A stretch of 64,000 bases of DNA from Bombyx mori (GCF_030269925.1 NC_085135.1:7006753-7070752), one strand, 5' to 3'; positions 1 to 11,437 are shown, numbered from the stretch's first letter. Numbers and translations: made by a program. Notes: generated by a model not told the origin, from the sequence alone.

Positions 1-2
1 CG

Positions 3-3000
3 CAACTGGAACTTCCCGCACCAATAGAACAGCTGAAGCTACCGGCCCCTGCCGCGGCACCGATTGCCGCACCTGTCGCACCGAAGAGCGACATTGCCGA
101 ACTAGCAGCTGCCATCGCGACGGCCGCCCGCCAAGCCAGGCCCGGACCATCGCATCGGTACTACGGGGAGCTTCCAGTGTACAGTGGATCGCACCAAGAA
201 TGGCTCTCCTTCAAGGTCGCCTACGCCGAATCAGCGGACAGCTTCAGCGCCGCAGAGAACACTGCGAGACTTCGGCGTACGTTAAGAGGAAGAGCAAGAG
301 AAGCGGTCGAAAACTTGTTGCTGCATTACACCGAGCCCGCCGAGATCATGCGGACTCTAGAATCGCGCTTCGGACGTCCAGAAGCAATCGCCGCAACGGA
401 GCTGGAACGACTGCGCGCGCTGCCACGCTGCACGGACACACCGAGGGACATCTGCGTATTCGCGAATAAGGTGAACAACGTCGTCGCCGCTCTGAGGGCC
501 CTCGACCGCGTACATTATATGTACAACCCGGAGCTCACCAACATCACATCAGAGAAGCTGCCGTCCACTCTACGCCACCGCTGGTTCGAATTCTCAGCGA
601 CTCAACCGGCGGGAGAACCGGACCTCGTCAAGCTGTCGCGCTTCCTGCAACGCGAGGCGGACCTGTGCAGTCCATACGCACAGCCGGAGCCAGAGACGAG
701 AGTGGAGAACACCAGCGGTCGGCGGAAGATGGTGAATACGCCTCAGAGGACGCACACCACGCAAGCGAAGGAAGAGAGGAAATGCGCAGCATGTCAGAAG
801 CCGGGGCACATCCCACAAGATTGTCCCGAATTCAAGAGAGCAGCCGTCAGCGAGCGCTGGGATACGGCGAAGCGCGAGAATTTGTGTTTCCGGTGCCTAC
901 GGTTCCGGTCCCGGGGACACGTATGTAAAAAGAAGAAGTGCGGCGTCGACAGCTGTGAACGCACGCACCACGAGCTGTTGCATAAGAAGCCAGCATGGCA
1001 GAAGCCGAAAGAAAAAGAAGAGGCGGTCACCTCGACGTGGGCCGCAAGCAGTGCGACAGCCTACCTGAAGATGGCGCCGATCACCGTCATCGGACCGGCG
1101 GGAGAGGCAGATACATGGGCCCTGCTGGACGACGGGTCAACGATCTCGCTGATTGACGAAGACTTCGCGAGACGAGTCGGCGTCAAAGGACCGATTGAAC
1201 CCCTCTTCATCACTGCCATCGGAGACAACAAGATAGACGCAACACGCTCACGACGCGTCCCGCTGAAGTTATGCGGACGCACGGGGGAACCGCAAGAACT
1301 GAATCTACGGACAGTCAACGGCTTAAAATTAACACCACAGCGACTGAACATCGAAGTCCTCGCGTCGTGCCATCACCTCACCGACCTCCGCCATCACTTC
1401 AAAACGAGCTACGCCTCGCCGAAGATACTGATCGGCCAAGACAACTGGCACCTGCTGGTGACGGAGGAGATGCGGACGGGACGACGCGATCAGCCAGTGG
1501 CGTCTCGTACTCCGCTCGGGTGGGTCGTGCACGGAGCACACCCGGGAGGCAAGAGACAGCGCGTCAACTTCGTGGCACACGCGACGACGGCCGACGCGAA
1601 CATGGACGAAGCCCTCAGGCACTACTTCGCGATCGAGGGACTCACCGTCGCCGCCAAGACGCCGAAGAATGACCCAGACGAGCGCGCGCTGAAGATCCTG
1701 CGAGAGACCACTCAACAGCAACCCGACGGCCGCTACGAGACCGCACTGCTGTGGCGTGAGGAGGGCCTGAAGATGCCCAACAATTTCGAAGCCGCGCTGA
1801 ATCGCCTGACGTCCGTAGAGAAGAAACTGGAGAAGGATCCAAATTTGAAAGAGCGCTACAAGCAACAAATGGACGCACTGGTAGCGAAAGGATACGCCGA
1901 AGTAGCTCCGTCAACGGGGACGAAGGACCGAACCTGGTACCTGCCGCACTTCGGCGTAACACATCCGATGAAGCCGGACAAGATTCGCATCGTGCACGAT
2001 GCCGCTGCGAAGACCAGGGGGAAGAGCCTCAACGACTTCCTGCTCACCGGCCCGGACCTGCTGCAGTCTCTGCCTGGAGTGATGATGCGCTTCAGGCAGC
2101 ACGCCGTCGCCGTCTCAGCGGACATCACGGAGATGTTCATGCAAATAGGCGTCCGAAGCGAGGACCGCGACGCGCTCCGGTACTTGTGGAGGGAGGACCC
2201 TTCACAGGAGCCTACAGAGTACCGGATGAAATCTATAATCTTTGGCGCGACAAGCTCACCCGCGACCGCCATCTACGTGAAGAACGCCAACGCGGAGAAG
2301 TACCGACTGCAGTACCCGGACGCCGCCGACGCAATCGTACGCAACCACTATATGGACGATTACCTGGGAAGTTACCGGACAAGCGAAGACGCGATCAGGA
2401 TCGCAAATGAGGTGAGGGCAGTACACCGGCAAGGCCATTTCGAGTTACGCAAATGGACCTCGAACAACGAGGAGGTACGGTGCCACATGACCGACGAGGC
2501 CCCACCTACAAGTGTGACGCTGTCCGATGGAACGGAAATAGAACGAGTACTTGGCCTGGTGTGGAGACCTCCTGAAGACGTCCTCGCCTTCAATCTGGAC
2601 ATGGCGCGAATCCCAAAGGAAGTCTTGGAGAGCAGCGCGCCTACGAAGAGACAGGCTCTGCGAATAATGATGTCCGTCTACGACCCCCAAGGCATCGCAT
2701 CACCAGTCACTGTCGGAGCGAAGAAGATCCTGCAAGAGACGTGGCGCCGAGGGACGGCGTGGGACTCCCCCCTCGATGAAGACCTCTGCGCGATGTGGAG
2801 AGAGTGGATCGACCACTTAAGACGCCTGCGCGGCGTCTCAGTGCCGCGCTGCTATCCCGGCTACTCAGACGCCGCCAACCTCCAGCTCCACACATACGTA
2901 GACGCCAGTGAGTCCGCCTACGCCGCCGCGTTATACTGGCGCGCCGAAATGCCCGACGGGGAGATCAGGACCTCCCTCGTACTCGCCAAAGCCCGAGTCG

Positions 3001-4112
3001 CGCCCTTGAAACTCACCTCGATACCGCGCCTCGAGCTACAAGCTGCCATGATGGGCAGCCGCATGGCCGCGGCTGTCACAGAGGAACACGACAGAAAACC
3101 AGACGCGAGAGTGTTCTGGACAGACAGCGCCACCGTATTGACCTGGCTACGAACGGGGTCGAGGTCGTATCGACCGTTCGTCGCTCACCGCATTGCAGCG
3201 ATAGAAGAGAACAGCACTGTGGAGGAATGGCGCTGGGTCCCCACAAAGGAAAATGTCGCCGACGACGCCACTAGAGAACTACCCGTCGGCTTTGAAAGAA
3301 ACCACCGCTGGTTCATAGGCCCGGAATACCTGAGACGGCATCCGGATGATTGGCCCGTACAACGAACTGCAAAAAGGGCAGAAGAGACGGGTGAAGAGAA
3401 GTGCGCAACGCTCGCCGCGAGCAGAGAGAGCCTCGGCGAAGCGATCCCGGACCCAAGACGCTTCTCCAAGTGGGAGAAGTACCTGCGTGCAACGGGGCGA
3501 ATACTGCAATTCGTCGACCTATGCCGCAGAAGTCGCGAGCGCACTCATTACAAGAGGACCAGACGGAACCCGCGTTCGGATCCGACGTGGGAGAAGAATA
3601 GAAAGAAGACGACTTCGAAGACCCCGCTGAACACACCGCGGACGCCAGAGCAAGTAATCATTCAATGGAAAACTTTAGACGCCGACACGCTTCGACGCGC
3701 CGAGACGCTCATTTGGCGACAGAGCCAGCGGGCGGCCTTCGAGGAAGAAATTTTGACGCTCCAGCGAGGGAAACAAATATCCCCAGCAAGCCGACTGCGA
3801 AACTTGTCCGTAACTTACGCGGACGGGATACTGAAAATAAACGGACGCATCGGCAACATTGAGGGAGCTGACGTCATCACCTCGCCTCTCGTGCTAGACG
3901 GATCCCGACGCGAAACGAGACTGATGATAGACTTCATCCATAGAAAGATGCACCACGCCGGAACCGAAGCTACGATCGCCGAGTGCCGACAGTCGTACTG
4001 GGTCTTACGCCTACGCCCAGTGACACGGAGCGTGATCCACAATTGTCTTCCGTGTCGTATTCGCAAGGACACTCCACCGCGTCCAGCCACAGGCGACCAC
4101 CCACCGAGTCGT
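3..4112 (+). pseudogene. Pao-like gag-pol polyprotein, N-terminal part, interrupted by SINE
   Basis: The frame is open from the window edge; the first Met is at 177 but is not the true start. Counting from 177, a DUF1759-like gag region fills the first ~100 residues. A CCHC finger (CAACQKPGHIPQDC) lies near residue 203, followed by further Cys/His clusters. A protease with LLDDGS lies near residue 318. The RT motif YMDD is at 2349-2360 (residue ~725), RNase H (YVDASESAYAAA, then WTDSAT) is at ~2890-3130, and the HHCC zinc motif of integrase is at ~3940-4065. The polyprotein makes the capsid, processing, reverse-transcription and integration enzymes of the element. The frame runs into the Bm1 insertion and stops at 4214, so this copy cannot make the whole product. 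Confidence 0.85.
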
Positions 4113-4564
4113 CGTTTAAGTCGTCGTGGCCTAAAGGATAAGACGTCCGGTGCATTCGTTGTTGCGATGCACCGGTGTTCGAATCTCGCAGGCGGGTACC
4201 AATTTTTCGAATGAAATACGTACTTAACAAATGTTCACGATTGACTTCCACGGTGAAGGAATAACATCGTGTAATAAAAATCAAACCCGCAAAATTATAA
4301 TTTGCGTAATCACTGGTGGTAGGACCTATTGTGAGTCCGCACGGGTAGGTACCACCGCCCTGCCTATTTCTGCCGTGAAGCAGTAATGCGTTTCGGTTTG
4401 AAGGGTGGGGTAGCAGTTGTAACTATACTGAGACCTTAGAACTTATATCTCAAGGTGGGTGGCGCATTTACGTTGTAGATGTCTATGGGCTCCAGTAACC
4501 ACTTAACACCAGGTGGGCTGTGAGCTCGTCCACCAATCTAAGCAATAAAAAAAAAAAAAAAAAA
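4113..4564 (+). mobile_element. Bm1: Bm1 SINE (copy 1)
   Basis: About 450 bp ending in a poly(A) tract (4547-4563), nearly identical to 17401-17842. The 5' part is tRNA-related: an A-box-like TGGCCTAAAGGA at 4127-4138 and a B-box-like GTGTTCGAATC lie at Pol III promoter spacing. I recognise the body (cysteine-free, non-coding, with the 'gcagtaatgcgtttcggttt' stretch) as the Bombyx SINE Bm1. It sits between the HHCC and catalytic parts of the Pao integrase, and the protein frame resumes right after the A-tract. I see no clean target duplication; a short agtcgtcgt repeat sits at the left border. Confidence 0.9.
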
Positions 4565-5546
4565 GAGCAGACTGGCACACCATCGGCGACCATTCACATA
4601 CGTGGGCCTCGATTACTTCGGACCCTATCAAGTCACCACCGGCAGAAGCACACAGAAGCACTACGTGGCCATCTTCACATGCCTCACCACGCGTGCGGTA
4701 CATTTAGAACCGGCAGCGAGCCTCAGCACGGACTCAGCGGTGATGGCACTCCGGCGCATGATCGCGCGCCGGGGAGCTCCGACGGAAATATGGAGCGACA
4801 ACGGCACCAACTTACGAGGTGCCGACAAGGAGCTGCGCCAAGCTATGGACAAGGCGACTGAGCATGAAGCGAGCTTAAGAATTATACAATGGCGCTTCAT
4901 CCCACCGGGTGCGCCTTTCATGGGCGGCGCCTGGGAGAGAATGGTGCGGGCGGTAAAGGCCGCGCTCTCGGCCACGGAACAGCCGAGGCACCCGACGCCC
5001 GAAATATTTCACACTCTGCTAGCTGAAGCAGAATTCACCGTGAACAGCCGACCTCTCACTCACGTATCGGTGAGCGCCGACGATCCCGACCCTCTGACGC
5101 CGAACCACTTCCTGCTGGGAGGCCCGGCGCGAGTCCCCGTGCCGGGCAAATTTGACGACGCCGACCTCATAGGGCGCGCACACTGGCGCGCAGCACAACG
5201 TCTGGCAGATGTGTTCTGGAGTCGCTGGCTCCGGGAGTACCTGCCCGACCTGCAGAACCGGCGGGAGCCCCACAGCCGCGGGCCCGCCCTGAAGATAGGC
5301 GACGTCGTGATAATAGCAGACGGAACGCTCCCACGGAACACCTGGCCACGTGGGATCATCCAGGAGGTTTACCCGGGGGCCGACGGCATCACTCGAGTGG
5401 TCGACGTGCGCACCGCCGGCGGTATCCTGCGACGCCCGGCGAAGAAGATTATCGTGCTGCCCACGATGACCGCCGCTCACCAGGGAGGATGCAGCGACGT
5501 GAACGACGCTGCACGGCGGGAGGATGTTCGCGACGGGCATGAATAA
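4565..5546 (+). pseudogene. Pao-like integrase core and C-terminal domain (continuation of gag-pol)
   Basis: This is the remainder of the Pao polyprotein after the SINE. The conserved lead-in VGLDYFG is at ~4602-4622, with the first catalytic Asp. The second Asp is in DNGTNL (~4798-4815), and the Glu is in GGAWERM (~4921-4941). A DUF5641-like C-terminal domain follows, ending at the stop at 5544-5546. The frame is intact but has no start of its own, so it is the distal half of a split ORF, not an independent gene. The last residues overlap the proposed LTR start, as happens in several LTR element families. Confidence 0.8.
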
Positions 5547-6246
5547 ATATAAGATTAGAATAGATATTGTTCGCGACGGACATAGATTGTGTTAGAAAAT
5601 AGTTAAAATAGAGAAAAAATAGTTATAAATGTCCGTAAATAGACTGTATGTTAAAAATAGTTGTAACATAAAATAGAGTGTAAACATAGTAAATATAAAT
5701 GTCCGTAATAAATAGAGATAGTTAAAAATAGATATAAGTAAATTTGTAAATATTTGTTTGAAAATAAAGATTGGTCCTCGTGGTCTTTAATTTGGCGTGG
5801 GAACGCAGGAGCGAGTCACAATACGGGCGACTAATAGAGCGACTAGGCAAACAATAGGCGAGCGAGGCGGCCGAGAGAACAATAGACGCCCACCGTGCTC
5901 GGACTCATAATAGCGCTGGCCGAGTGCGTGTGGGCGACCATAAATAGAGGGCCTACCTCGCTGCAAATTCAGTTCGAGACAGCGAGCCGACGAGTCAAGA
6001 CCTCTCCGGAAGAAGAGGAGAGAGCCAACCGAACAAGAAAAGACTCGCTCCTACGCCCTGCGCCGGTCAAGCCACGAGGACCGTGTGAACGCCATACTTG
6101 AAGCCTTCGTTATTTTCCTCGAACCAATCCCAGCACCCGTTCCGCGACAGCCACTGCGGCAATACTCGAGCCACCACGTTTCAACGAGTAAGAAGTCTAA
6201 AAATCACACGTGGTGGCCGAAACCTGAGCGGTGGCCGTCCGGAATA
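5525..6246 (+). repeat. Probable 3' LTR of the Pao-like element
   Basis: It starts with TGTTCGCG after a purine tract. A TATA box (ATAAATAG, 5940-5947) is followed 30 bp later by the arthropod initiator TCAGT (5969-5973), as expected for an LTR promoter. The same TGTTCGCGACGG(A/G)CAT string recurs at 5567, giving a short direct repeat. The right end is unclear: a polyadenylation signal (AATAAA) and further LTR-like sequence lie in the next module (6247-6775), so the LTR may be longer than drawn. Confidence 0.45.
5940..5973 (+). promoter_or_regulatory. LTR core promoter: TATA box plus TCAGT initiator
   Basis: ATAAATAG at 5940 and TCAGT at 5969-5973 have the 30-bp TATA-to-initiator spacing of arthropod Pol II promoters. 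The position inside the proposed Pao LTR fits the U3/R boundary. Confidence 0.5.
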
Positions 6247-6775
6247 AACTGGTACATTCCATGTACATCAGTTAGGGTGCGGAGTGTGAACTTATCACCT
6301 TCGAGATCCCGCAGTACTTTTCTACGTGGACGCTGCCGGAAGCGAGGTGCTCTGGCTTGGCGATCCAGAAAGTACTTGACTACAGTAGAACAAAGAAACA
6401 CACCTGCATACACAACCTGGCTCGGATCCAGCAACCCCAGTTGCGGGGAAGCAATCCAGTAATCGTTCGTCATTTTGTGAACCACTGGTGATACCGTCTT
6501 AGTCTATAATATTGTTATTTAAAATCACTTTCATTAAATTATTTCTCCTGTGTTCGGTATACCTACCGACACATATTTGACAAAGATACCGTACCACTAA
6601 TTTATTGTGTAAACAATTATAATCATTAAATCTGTAGTTAATAAACTCAAGTGTAATATATATATTGTAATTGTTTCATTTATTGGCGTGAGTCTCCCAG
6701 AGCGGTAAGTGGTGGCGCCCTGAGATCCTCCTCACAGAGTCTCCTGTTCACCGGTTGTCTACCGGTGGTGACGTG
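6247..6775 (+). repeat. Module A, copy 1, left part (LTR-like dispersed repeat)
   Basis: Non-coding sequence nearly identical to 22109-22632. It contains an AATAAA (in gttaataaactc, ~6640-6655) and a perfect hairpin CACCGGT-tgtct-ACCGGTG (~6748-6766). A possible primer-binding-like TGGCGCCC lies near 6714. It is cut at 6775 by the gypsy element G2 and continues at 13350-13473. It looks like the 3' part of an LTR plus short leader. In copy 1 it directly follows the Pao LTR, so it may be part of that LTR. Confidence 0.6.
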
Positions 6776-6822
6776 TGTAGTGTGCAGTTACAAATATAAG
6801 GTTAGGCGAGCTGCACACTACA
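6776..6822 (-). repeat. 3' LTR of G2, only 47 bp, with foldback end
   Basis: It shares 40-odd bases with the start of the 5' LTR (13345 leftward) and then stops. Its outer end (TGTAGTGTGCAG on the plus strand) is an exact reverse complement of the inner end (CTGCACACTACA), so the remnant is a hairpin. In the 5' LTR the equivalent inner sequence continues CTGCACACACTAAA instead. Confidence 0.6.
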
Positions 6823-7024
6823 CCTCCCCCCTTTTTTTAAAAAAAATGATATTATTATATAATTCCCTTTTTTTTTTTTACTTAAACTAAATTACACAAA
6901 ATATTATTAACTTTCATACTTTACTAACAAAAATCCAATAAAACAATATTTTAAGTTACAAACTTCTTTGTATTATTTTTATGAATGTTTTATTATCTTT
7001 ATGCTTTATTATCTATATGCTTTA

Positions 7025-7293
7025 TTATCCTTTAAAATTATCTACATCTAATGACCCCATTAAATCTAAACTAACTCTCTCAAAAGCAGTGGATGCCGTG
7101 GATGTGATAACCATTGGCTCCTTTGTACGTCTATTGGAATGCTTTTGAATCTGACAACTTTTACATTTCTTTACGTATTCTGATACTTCATTGGTCATTC
7201 CTGGCCAATAATAATACTTCCTAATATTATTTAACATTCTGTTTACCCCCGCGTGGCCACTCGTGGGTAACAGGTGGAAGTCATTTAGGATCA
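7025..7293 (-). pseudogene. G2 integrase, zinc-finger part and start of core
   Basis: The minus-strand frame has the HHCC integrase finger (GHAGVNRML...CKSCQ) and the lead-in to the catalytic core (VSLDLMGS with the first Asp), then stops at 7025. The catalytic Asp-Glu region beyond is absent, so it is a dead fragment. Upstream, the same frame resumes at 11438 beyond the nested G3. Annotating a Met start at 7480 would be wrong because that part lies in the G3 LTR. Confidence 0.7.
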
Positions 7294-7297
7294 CAGT

Positions 7298-7534
7298 TGT
7301 AACGGACGTGACGTCAGCTGTCATGCCCTGCCGCCAGCCAAGCCGCCAAGCCATATTAACACGCCCCCTTCCGCCATAGCCACCGCCACCGCCGCCAGCC
7401 AAAGCCAACGAAGGGGGGATAGTGTTAATAAAACAAGCCATGCCAGCCATTTCTAACGACTTTTCTGCATTCTTGCACAAATAAAAGAACTTGTCGTTAC
7501 GCTGCTGGTTTTTATTGTCACATCATTTGCAACA
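7298..7534 (+). repeat. 5' LTR of G3
   Basis: Identical as read to 11197-11433. It is GC-rich in the first half, contains TGACGTCA (a CRE-like palindrome) near 7308, an AATAAA near 7476, and ends in GCAACA. Confidence 0.9.
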
Positions 7535-7554
7535 ATCAGAAGTGGCATAAAGAA

Positions 7555-8097
7555 ATGAAACAACGTCATATACACGCTCAGATCTCTCGGTCTTCTGACA
7601 AGTTTGAAGAAGATGAAGCTCCTATTCCACTGGCGAGGAAGGTGTTGAAAAATTGCTTCAGAAGGAGGTCCACAAGGCGATACTTGAGCTACAGGATGAA
7701 GAACCTGGAACAATCAAATCAAAGGGACTTCGACGTCGTCGGACCAAGAGCGCCTGCCGCCCTGTCCTTCCATAATTCTGGTTCACGTGGAGGGAAACTA
7801 AAAGAGCAGCAACGTGGTTACTCCACTGCGGCACTACGAGATTCACGGCTACGAGCTTCCTTCTCCCTGCCTGCGACGCTGCTGCGCGGCGAAGACAGCT
7901 ACGTCAAAGTCATCAACATGAGCTCGGAGACCATCATGTGGCCGCCGGGCGAGGTCCTGCCGAGGGCCAACAGCTGCGAGGAGCCACAGCCAAACAGCCA
8001 GGTGTGTTGCATTTCTACTTGCCCTAGCCATGCCATTACAAATATTTCGAGATTTGAGGGTAGAAATAAAAAAAAATTAAAAGGAGCCATTGAATAA
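7555..8097 (+). pseudogene. G3 leader/gag-pol remnant, 180-codon ORF
   Basis: A stretch of 180 codons is open just after the 5' LTR. I find no zinc knuckle. A part reading VKVINMSSETIMWPPGEVL resembles the segment between protease and RT of gypsy polyproteins, so gag and most of the protease appear to be deleted. No function can be claimed. Confidence 0.35.
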
Positions 8098-8229
8098 CAA
8101 GGGTCATTCAGATTTAAAAAATACAGTATAAGCATTGCTTTGCTACGAATACACATGATTTAGGTATTGCCAATTTAGTCCAAATGCAAATTAAGCTTAC
8201 TAGTGATCAGCCCGTGTATCGCCACCTTT

Positions 8230-8945
8230 ACTTTCTCATAATGAACAAACGATAGTTAAATCTAAAGCTAATTAACTTTTAGATGCCGGCATTATAAAAT
8301 AATCTCAAGCTAGTCATGCTTCACCAGTGGTCTTATTAAGAAACAGAACGGCGACAGTAGGCTATGCGTTGATTATCGTGCGTTAAACGCTATGGTAAAA
8401 TATAAAAGTATCCACCGAACAGTACTGCACGAGTTTAGATTTAGCCCAGGGCTACCATCAATTGAGCATTGTGCCAGACACACAACTGCTTTCATTACAC
8501 CGCAAGGTCATTATTTCTAGTACACTAGAATTCCTTTTGGTTTAGCAAATGCGCCATCTGTATTCATGCGTTTCTTCTTTATCTCCACCTTATTCCACTA
8601 GGTGGGGTAGTTAAATGCGTTTAATAAATAAAATAATTGAGTCTGTGGGTAGAAAAGAAATGGGTAAAAATAAATGTAGGTCAAATCGAGATACTAGCAA
8701 TTTTAAACGATTTACATCTACCCTCAGTTGGTATAAAATCGGGTTCAATAATTATTGAGAAAGTACTTGGGAAATTTTATGGTGGAGACTTAAAATTAAA
8801 TATGAGTAAATGCTCATTCTTGGAGGAACAAGTCACTTATTAGGTCATGAAATATCTTCAGACGGTATACAGCCGGGTGCAACAAAAATTGACGGCCGTT
8901 TCGCAGTGTCCTGTGCCAAATAATGCTTATAGTGTGCGACAGTTT
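8230..8945 (+). pseudogene. G3 reverse transcriptase remnant without catalytic YxDD
   Basis: Read across frameshifts, the region gives gypsy RT blocks: LCVDYRALNAMV (~8355-8392), FITPQGHYF and IPFGLANAPSVFMR (~8490-8570). After a gap come the thumb and connection (LNMSKCSFLEEQVTY ~8795-8840, then VRQFIGL ~8935-8955). The interval where YxDD should lie is replaced by unrelated AT-rich sequence. The protein cannot be functional. Confidence 0.65.
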
Positions 8946-8977
8946 ATTGGTTTAAAAAAAAAAAAGATAAATCATGG

Positions 8978-9166
8978 GTGTGGGGCCGTGAACAAAACGC
9001 GAATTTCGAACAACTGAAAAACAGCTTACGTTTCAAACCTGTGCTAGCTCTGTATAATCCTATGCTTCCTACAGAAATACAAACCGATGCGTGTAACTTA
9101 GGAATTTCTGGTATACTATTACAAAAACAAACTGACAACTCACTGCGGCCTGTTATACTATTTTAG
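8978..9166 (+). pseudogene. G3 RNase H remnant
   Basis: A short open stretch matches the start of gypsy RNase H: FEQLKNSL, then LALYNP, TDACNLGISGILLQ and RPVILF. A stop follows at 9164-9166. The next RNase H blocks appear in other frames with stops (for example VEYRPGERMENL ~9380-9410), so the domain is broken. Confidence 0.65.
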
Positions 9167-9527
9167 CCGGGTTACTAGGAAGGAAGAATGTGTATCATAG
9201 TTAAGAGCTCATAACCTGGCGGTCATACAATCGCTACGTAGGTTCCGTGTTTATGAAGTAGGTAAACATGATATAGTAGAAACTGATTGTACTGTGGTTT
9301 GTGCTACGCTTACCAAACGCGACATTATACCATGCATTGCGCGATGGTGAGTTTTGAAAGAAGATTATGACATTAGTGTTGAGTATAGACCTGGTGAACG
9401 TATGGAAAATTTGTAGACGCGCTTAATAGGCATCCTGTTGACATGATGAACGTGAATCGTCTTAGTTACTGATTGATTCTGTACTGTGCAATGTCAGGAC
9501 GAAAAGCTTAGTTCGATTATAAAGCAA

Positions 9528-9962
9528 TCTATACTAACATTATAAAGCTGAAGAGTTTGTTTGTTTGAACGCGCTAATCTCAAGAACTGCTGGTCCGATT
9601 TGAAAAATTCTTTCAGTGTTAAATAACCCATTTATTGAGAAAGGTTATAGGCTATATAACGCTAGCACCGCTAAGACCATCACTGGGTCAGCTAAGACCA
9701 ATACAAGCGAAGTACCAGTAAGTAATGTTTCAAAATCGGGTTATTTTCCCTTTTGAGAGCTTCCGGTGCGTGCGCTGCAGAAACTGTTAAAGTTTCGCTA
9801 AAATAATGTGACAGAATTGTACCCCTTTAAAAGATCTAAAAAAAAAATGTCCGCGATAGCATATGTTAAGGTTGGCTCACTATAACGTTTTTTTTATGCT
9901 AATCAATTTGTACTAAAATAAAGCATTCTTTGTGAACTATATTCCACGCGGACGAAGTCGCG
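9528..9962 (+). mobile_element. Non-autonomous Helitron fragment (Lep-type)
   Basis: It begins TCTATACTAACATTATAAAG and runs through 'gctgaagagtttgtttgttt' to 'ccacgcggacgaagtcgcg'. I recognise this as the abundant lepidopteran Helitron-like repeat. The usual 3' end (hairpin followed by CTAG) is missing: it stops at gtcgcgc. It is nested in the G3 pol between RNase H and integrase. It has no coding capacity. Confidence 0.7.
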
Positions 9963-9965
9963 CTG

Positions 9966-10277
9966 ATGTTAAAGATAATTATGAATGAACTAGTTCGAAA
10001 ATTTTTTAAGGGAAATAGACTCGCAGTCCCTTCGGCTAAATGGAAAATTGTACAAATGCACTATGACGACATTTGTCACGTGGATCTAAATCATCGTTTA
10101 GCTCTGATTAAAAGCCAATATTGGTTTCTTAAAATGACACGCTTTATTAGGAAATACGTGGCAGCATGTCTTTATTGTACACATGAGAAGGATAACTATG
10201 TTAAAAAAAAGAAGACTGTCTATATCCGATCTCTAAACCATCTGATACTATGCGCATGGTACAAATATATAACATGA
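9966..10277 (+). pseudogene. G3 integrase zinc-finger remnant
   Basis: The frame contains a His-His-Cys-Cys arrangement (CHVDLNH...CLYCTHEKD) typical of gypsy integrases. The catalytic core continues in broken frames at ~10290-10560, where a stretch like YMIVMKDALSKFVIAEL is readable. The C-terminal part at ~10690-11050 also has stops. It is not functional. Confidence 0.6.
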
Positions 10278-11196
10278 TGCCCTTCTGTAGGACATCTAAA
10301 GGGCACCAACCAGTACATGATCGTAATGAAAGATGCGTTGTCTAAATTTGTGATAGCTGAACTAACGCGTACTGTAAATTTAATCGGGACCATTCGTGCA
10401 TTGAAAAATATATTAATAGGGTTTGTCCAGATACCCGAATCACGTGGTGACAGACTACGGGAAAGCTTTTACGAGTAGGTACTTTAAAAAAATATATCAG
10501 AAGATAAACAGTTTAGGCATACGTTAAACGGTATTGCTTGTCCGCGCGCTAATTGGCCAGGTTGAACAAACTAAACATACAATTTTGTGTTGCGGGCAAC
10601 TGATCCTAGTGAAGCTTCAAATAATTTAGTGAACTCCATTAATTGAGGCACAAACAACACAATTAAAAGTAACAGCGGCTACAAGCCTTGTGATTTAATC
10701 TTTGCGCGCTCTGGTAGGTCAATATGTGATGTTTCGATTCCTGGTCTCGAACCAGAAACTGTTGACGCACGGCGTAAGATAGCTGCAGCTAGGATAAAAC
10801 AAGCGAGTACACACAACATTAATATAAAAAAAAAGCTCATGTTTATAAGAAAAGGCATTTTGTATCATAGAGACAGGCGCCAACTGGTTAGTAGCGCCGC
10901 TAGGATTAATACCAAATTAGACGATTTGTACTCAGGTCCGTATGTAGTAACTAAAGTAGTAGGTAACAATTGTTATCGAATTAGAAGTATATCTAAAAGG
11001 TTTACGAAGTTATAAAAACTTCACTGGCCTGGTATCAACAGATTCATTAAAGCCCTATAAAAGTATAGCCCATGTGTCCGATAGCGCTAGTAGTTCCGAT
11101 GAGCAGCTCGAAACTGAAGACCTTATTGATTTATTTGAGAACTAAATGTTTTTGTGTGTTCCCCATTGCGGGAGCAATTGTTGCAGGATGGCCGAA

Positions 11197-11433
11197 TGTA
11201 ACGGACGTGACGTCAGCTGTCATGCCCTGCCGCCAGCCAAGCCGCCAAGCCATATTAACACGCCCCCTTCCGCCATAGCCACCGCCACCGCCGCCAGCCA
11301 AAGCCAACGAAGGGGGGATAGTGTTAATAAAACAAGCCATGCCAGCCATTTCTAACGACTTTTCTGCATTCTTGCACAAATAAAAGAACTTGTCGTTACG
11401 CTGCTGGTTTTTATTGTCACATCATTTGCAACA
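11197..11433 (+). repeat. 3' LTR of G3
   Basis: Identical as read to the 5' LTR at 7298. It is followed at once by the TSD copy cagt. The sequence before it (gcaggatggccgaa) is a weak polypurine tract. Confidence 0.9.
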
Positions 11434-11437
11434 CAGT

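Larger units (their letters stand above)
1..6246 (+). mobile_element. Pao-like (BEL/Pao) LTR retrotransposon, 5' part outside window
   Basis: The reading frame is open from base 3 at the left edge and runs gag (DUF1759-like), CCHC fingers, protease, RT with YMDD, RNase H and an HHCC-DDE integrase. This is the order typical of BEL/Pao elements. A Bm1 SINE splits the integrase at 4113-4564. A purine-rich tract (5514-5524) precedes TGTTCGCG, which I take as the start of the 3' LTR. The 5' LTR lies outside the window, so neither LTR identity nor TSD can be tested. The right limit is uncertain: from about 6247 the sequence matches a module found again at 22109. The GC-rich coding bias differs from the AT-rich elements to the right. 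Confidence 0.85.
7298..11433 (+). mobile_element. Gypsy-type element G3, degenerate interior, identical LTRs
   Basis: Two 237-bp LTRs (7298-7534, 11197-11433) are identical as read and begin TGTAACGG and end GCAACA. The element is flanked by a 4-bp TSD cagt (7294-7297, 11434-11437). TCAGAAGTGG, one base after the 5' LTR, is complementary to a tRNA-Leu 3' end. The interior holds recognisable RT, RNase H and integrase segments in gypsy order, but with many stops and frameshifts and no YxDD box. A Helitron fragment lies at 9528-9962. Confidence 0.85.

Noticed and set aside
7294..7480. Minus-strand ORF start (Gly-rich MCKNAEKSLEMAG...) and its twin at 11131-11379
   Set aside because: It lies antisense in the G3 LTR; the Gly run is a GCC/ACC repeat read backwards. 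Only the part below 7293 is real integrase.
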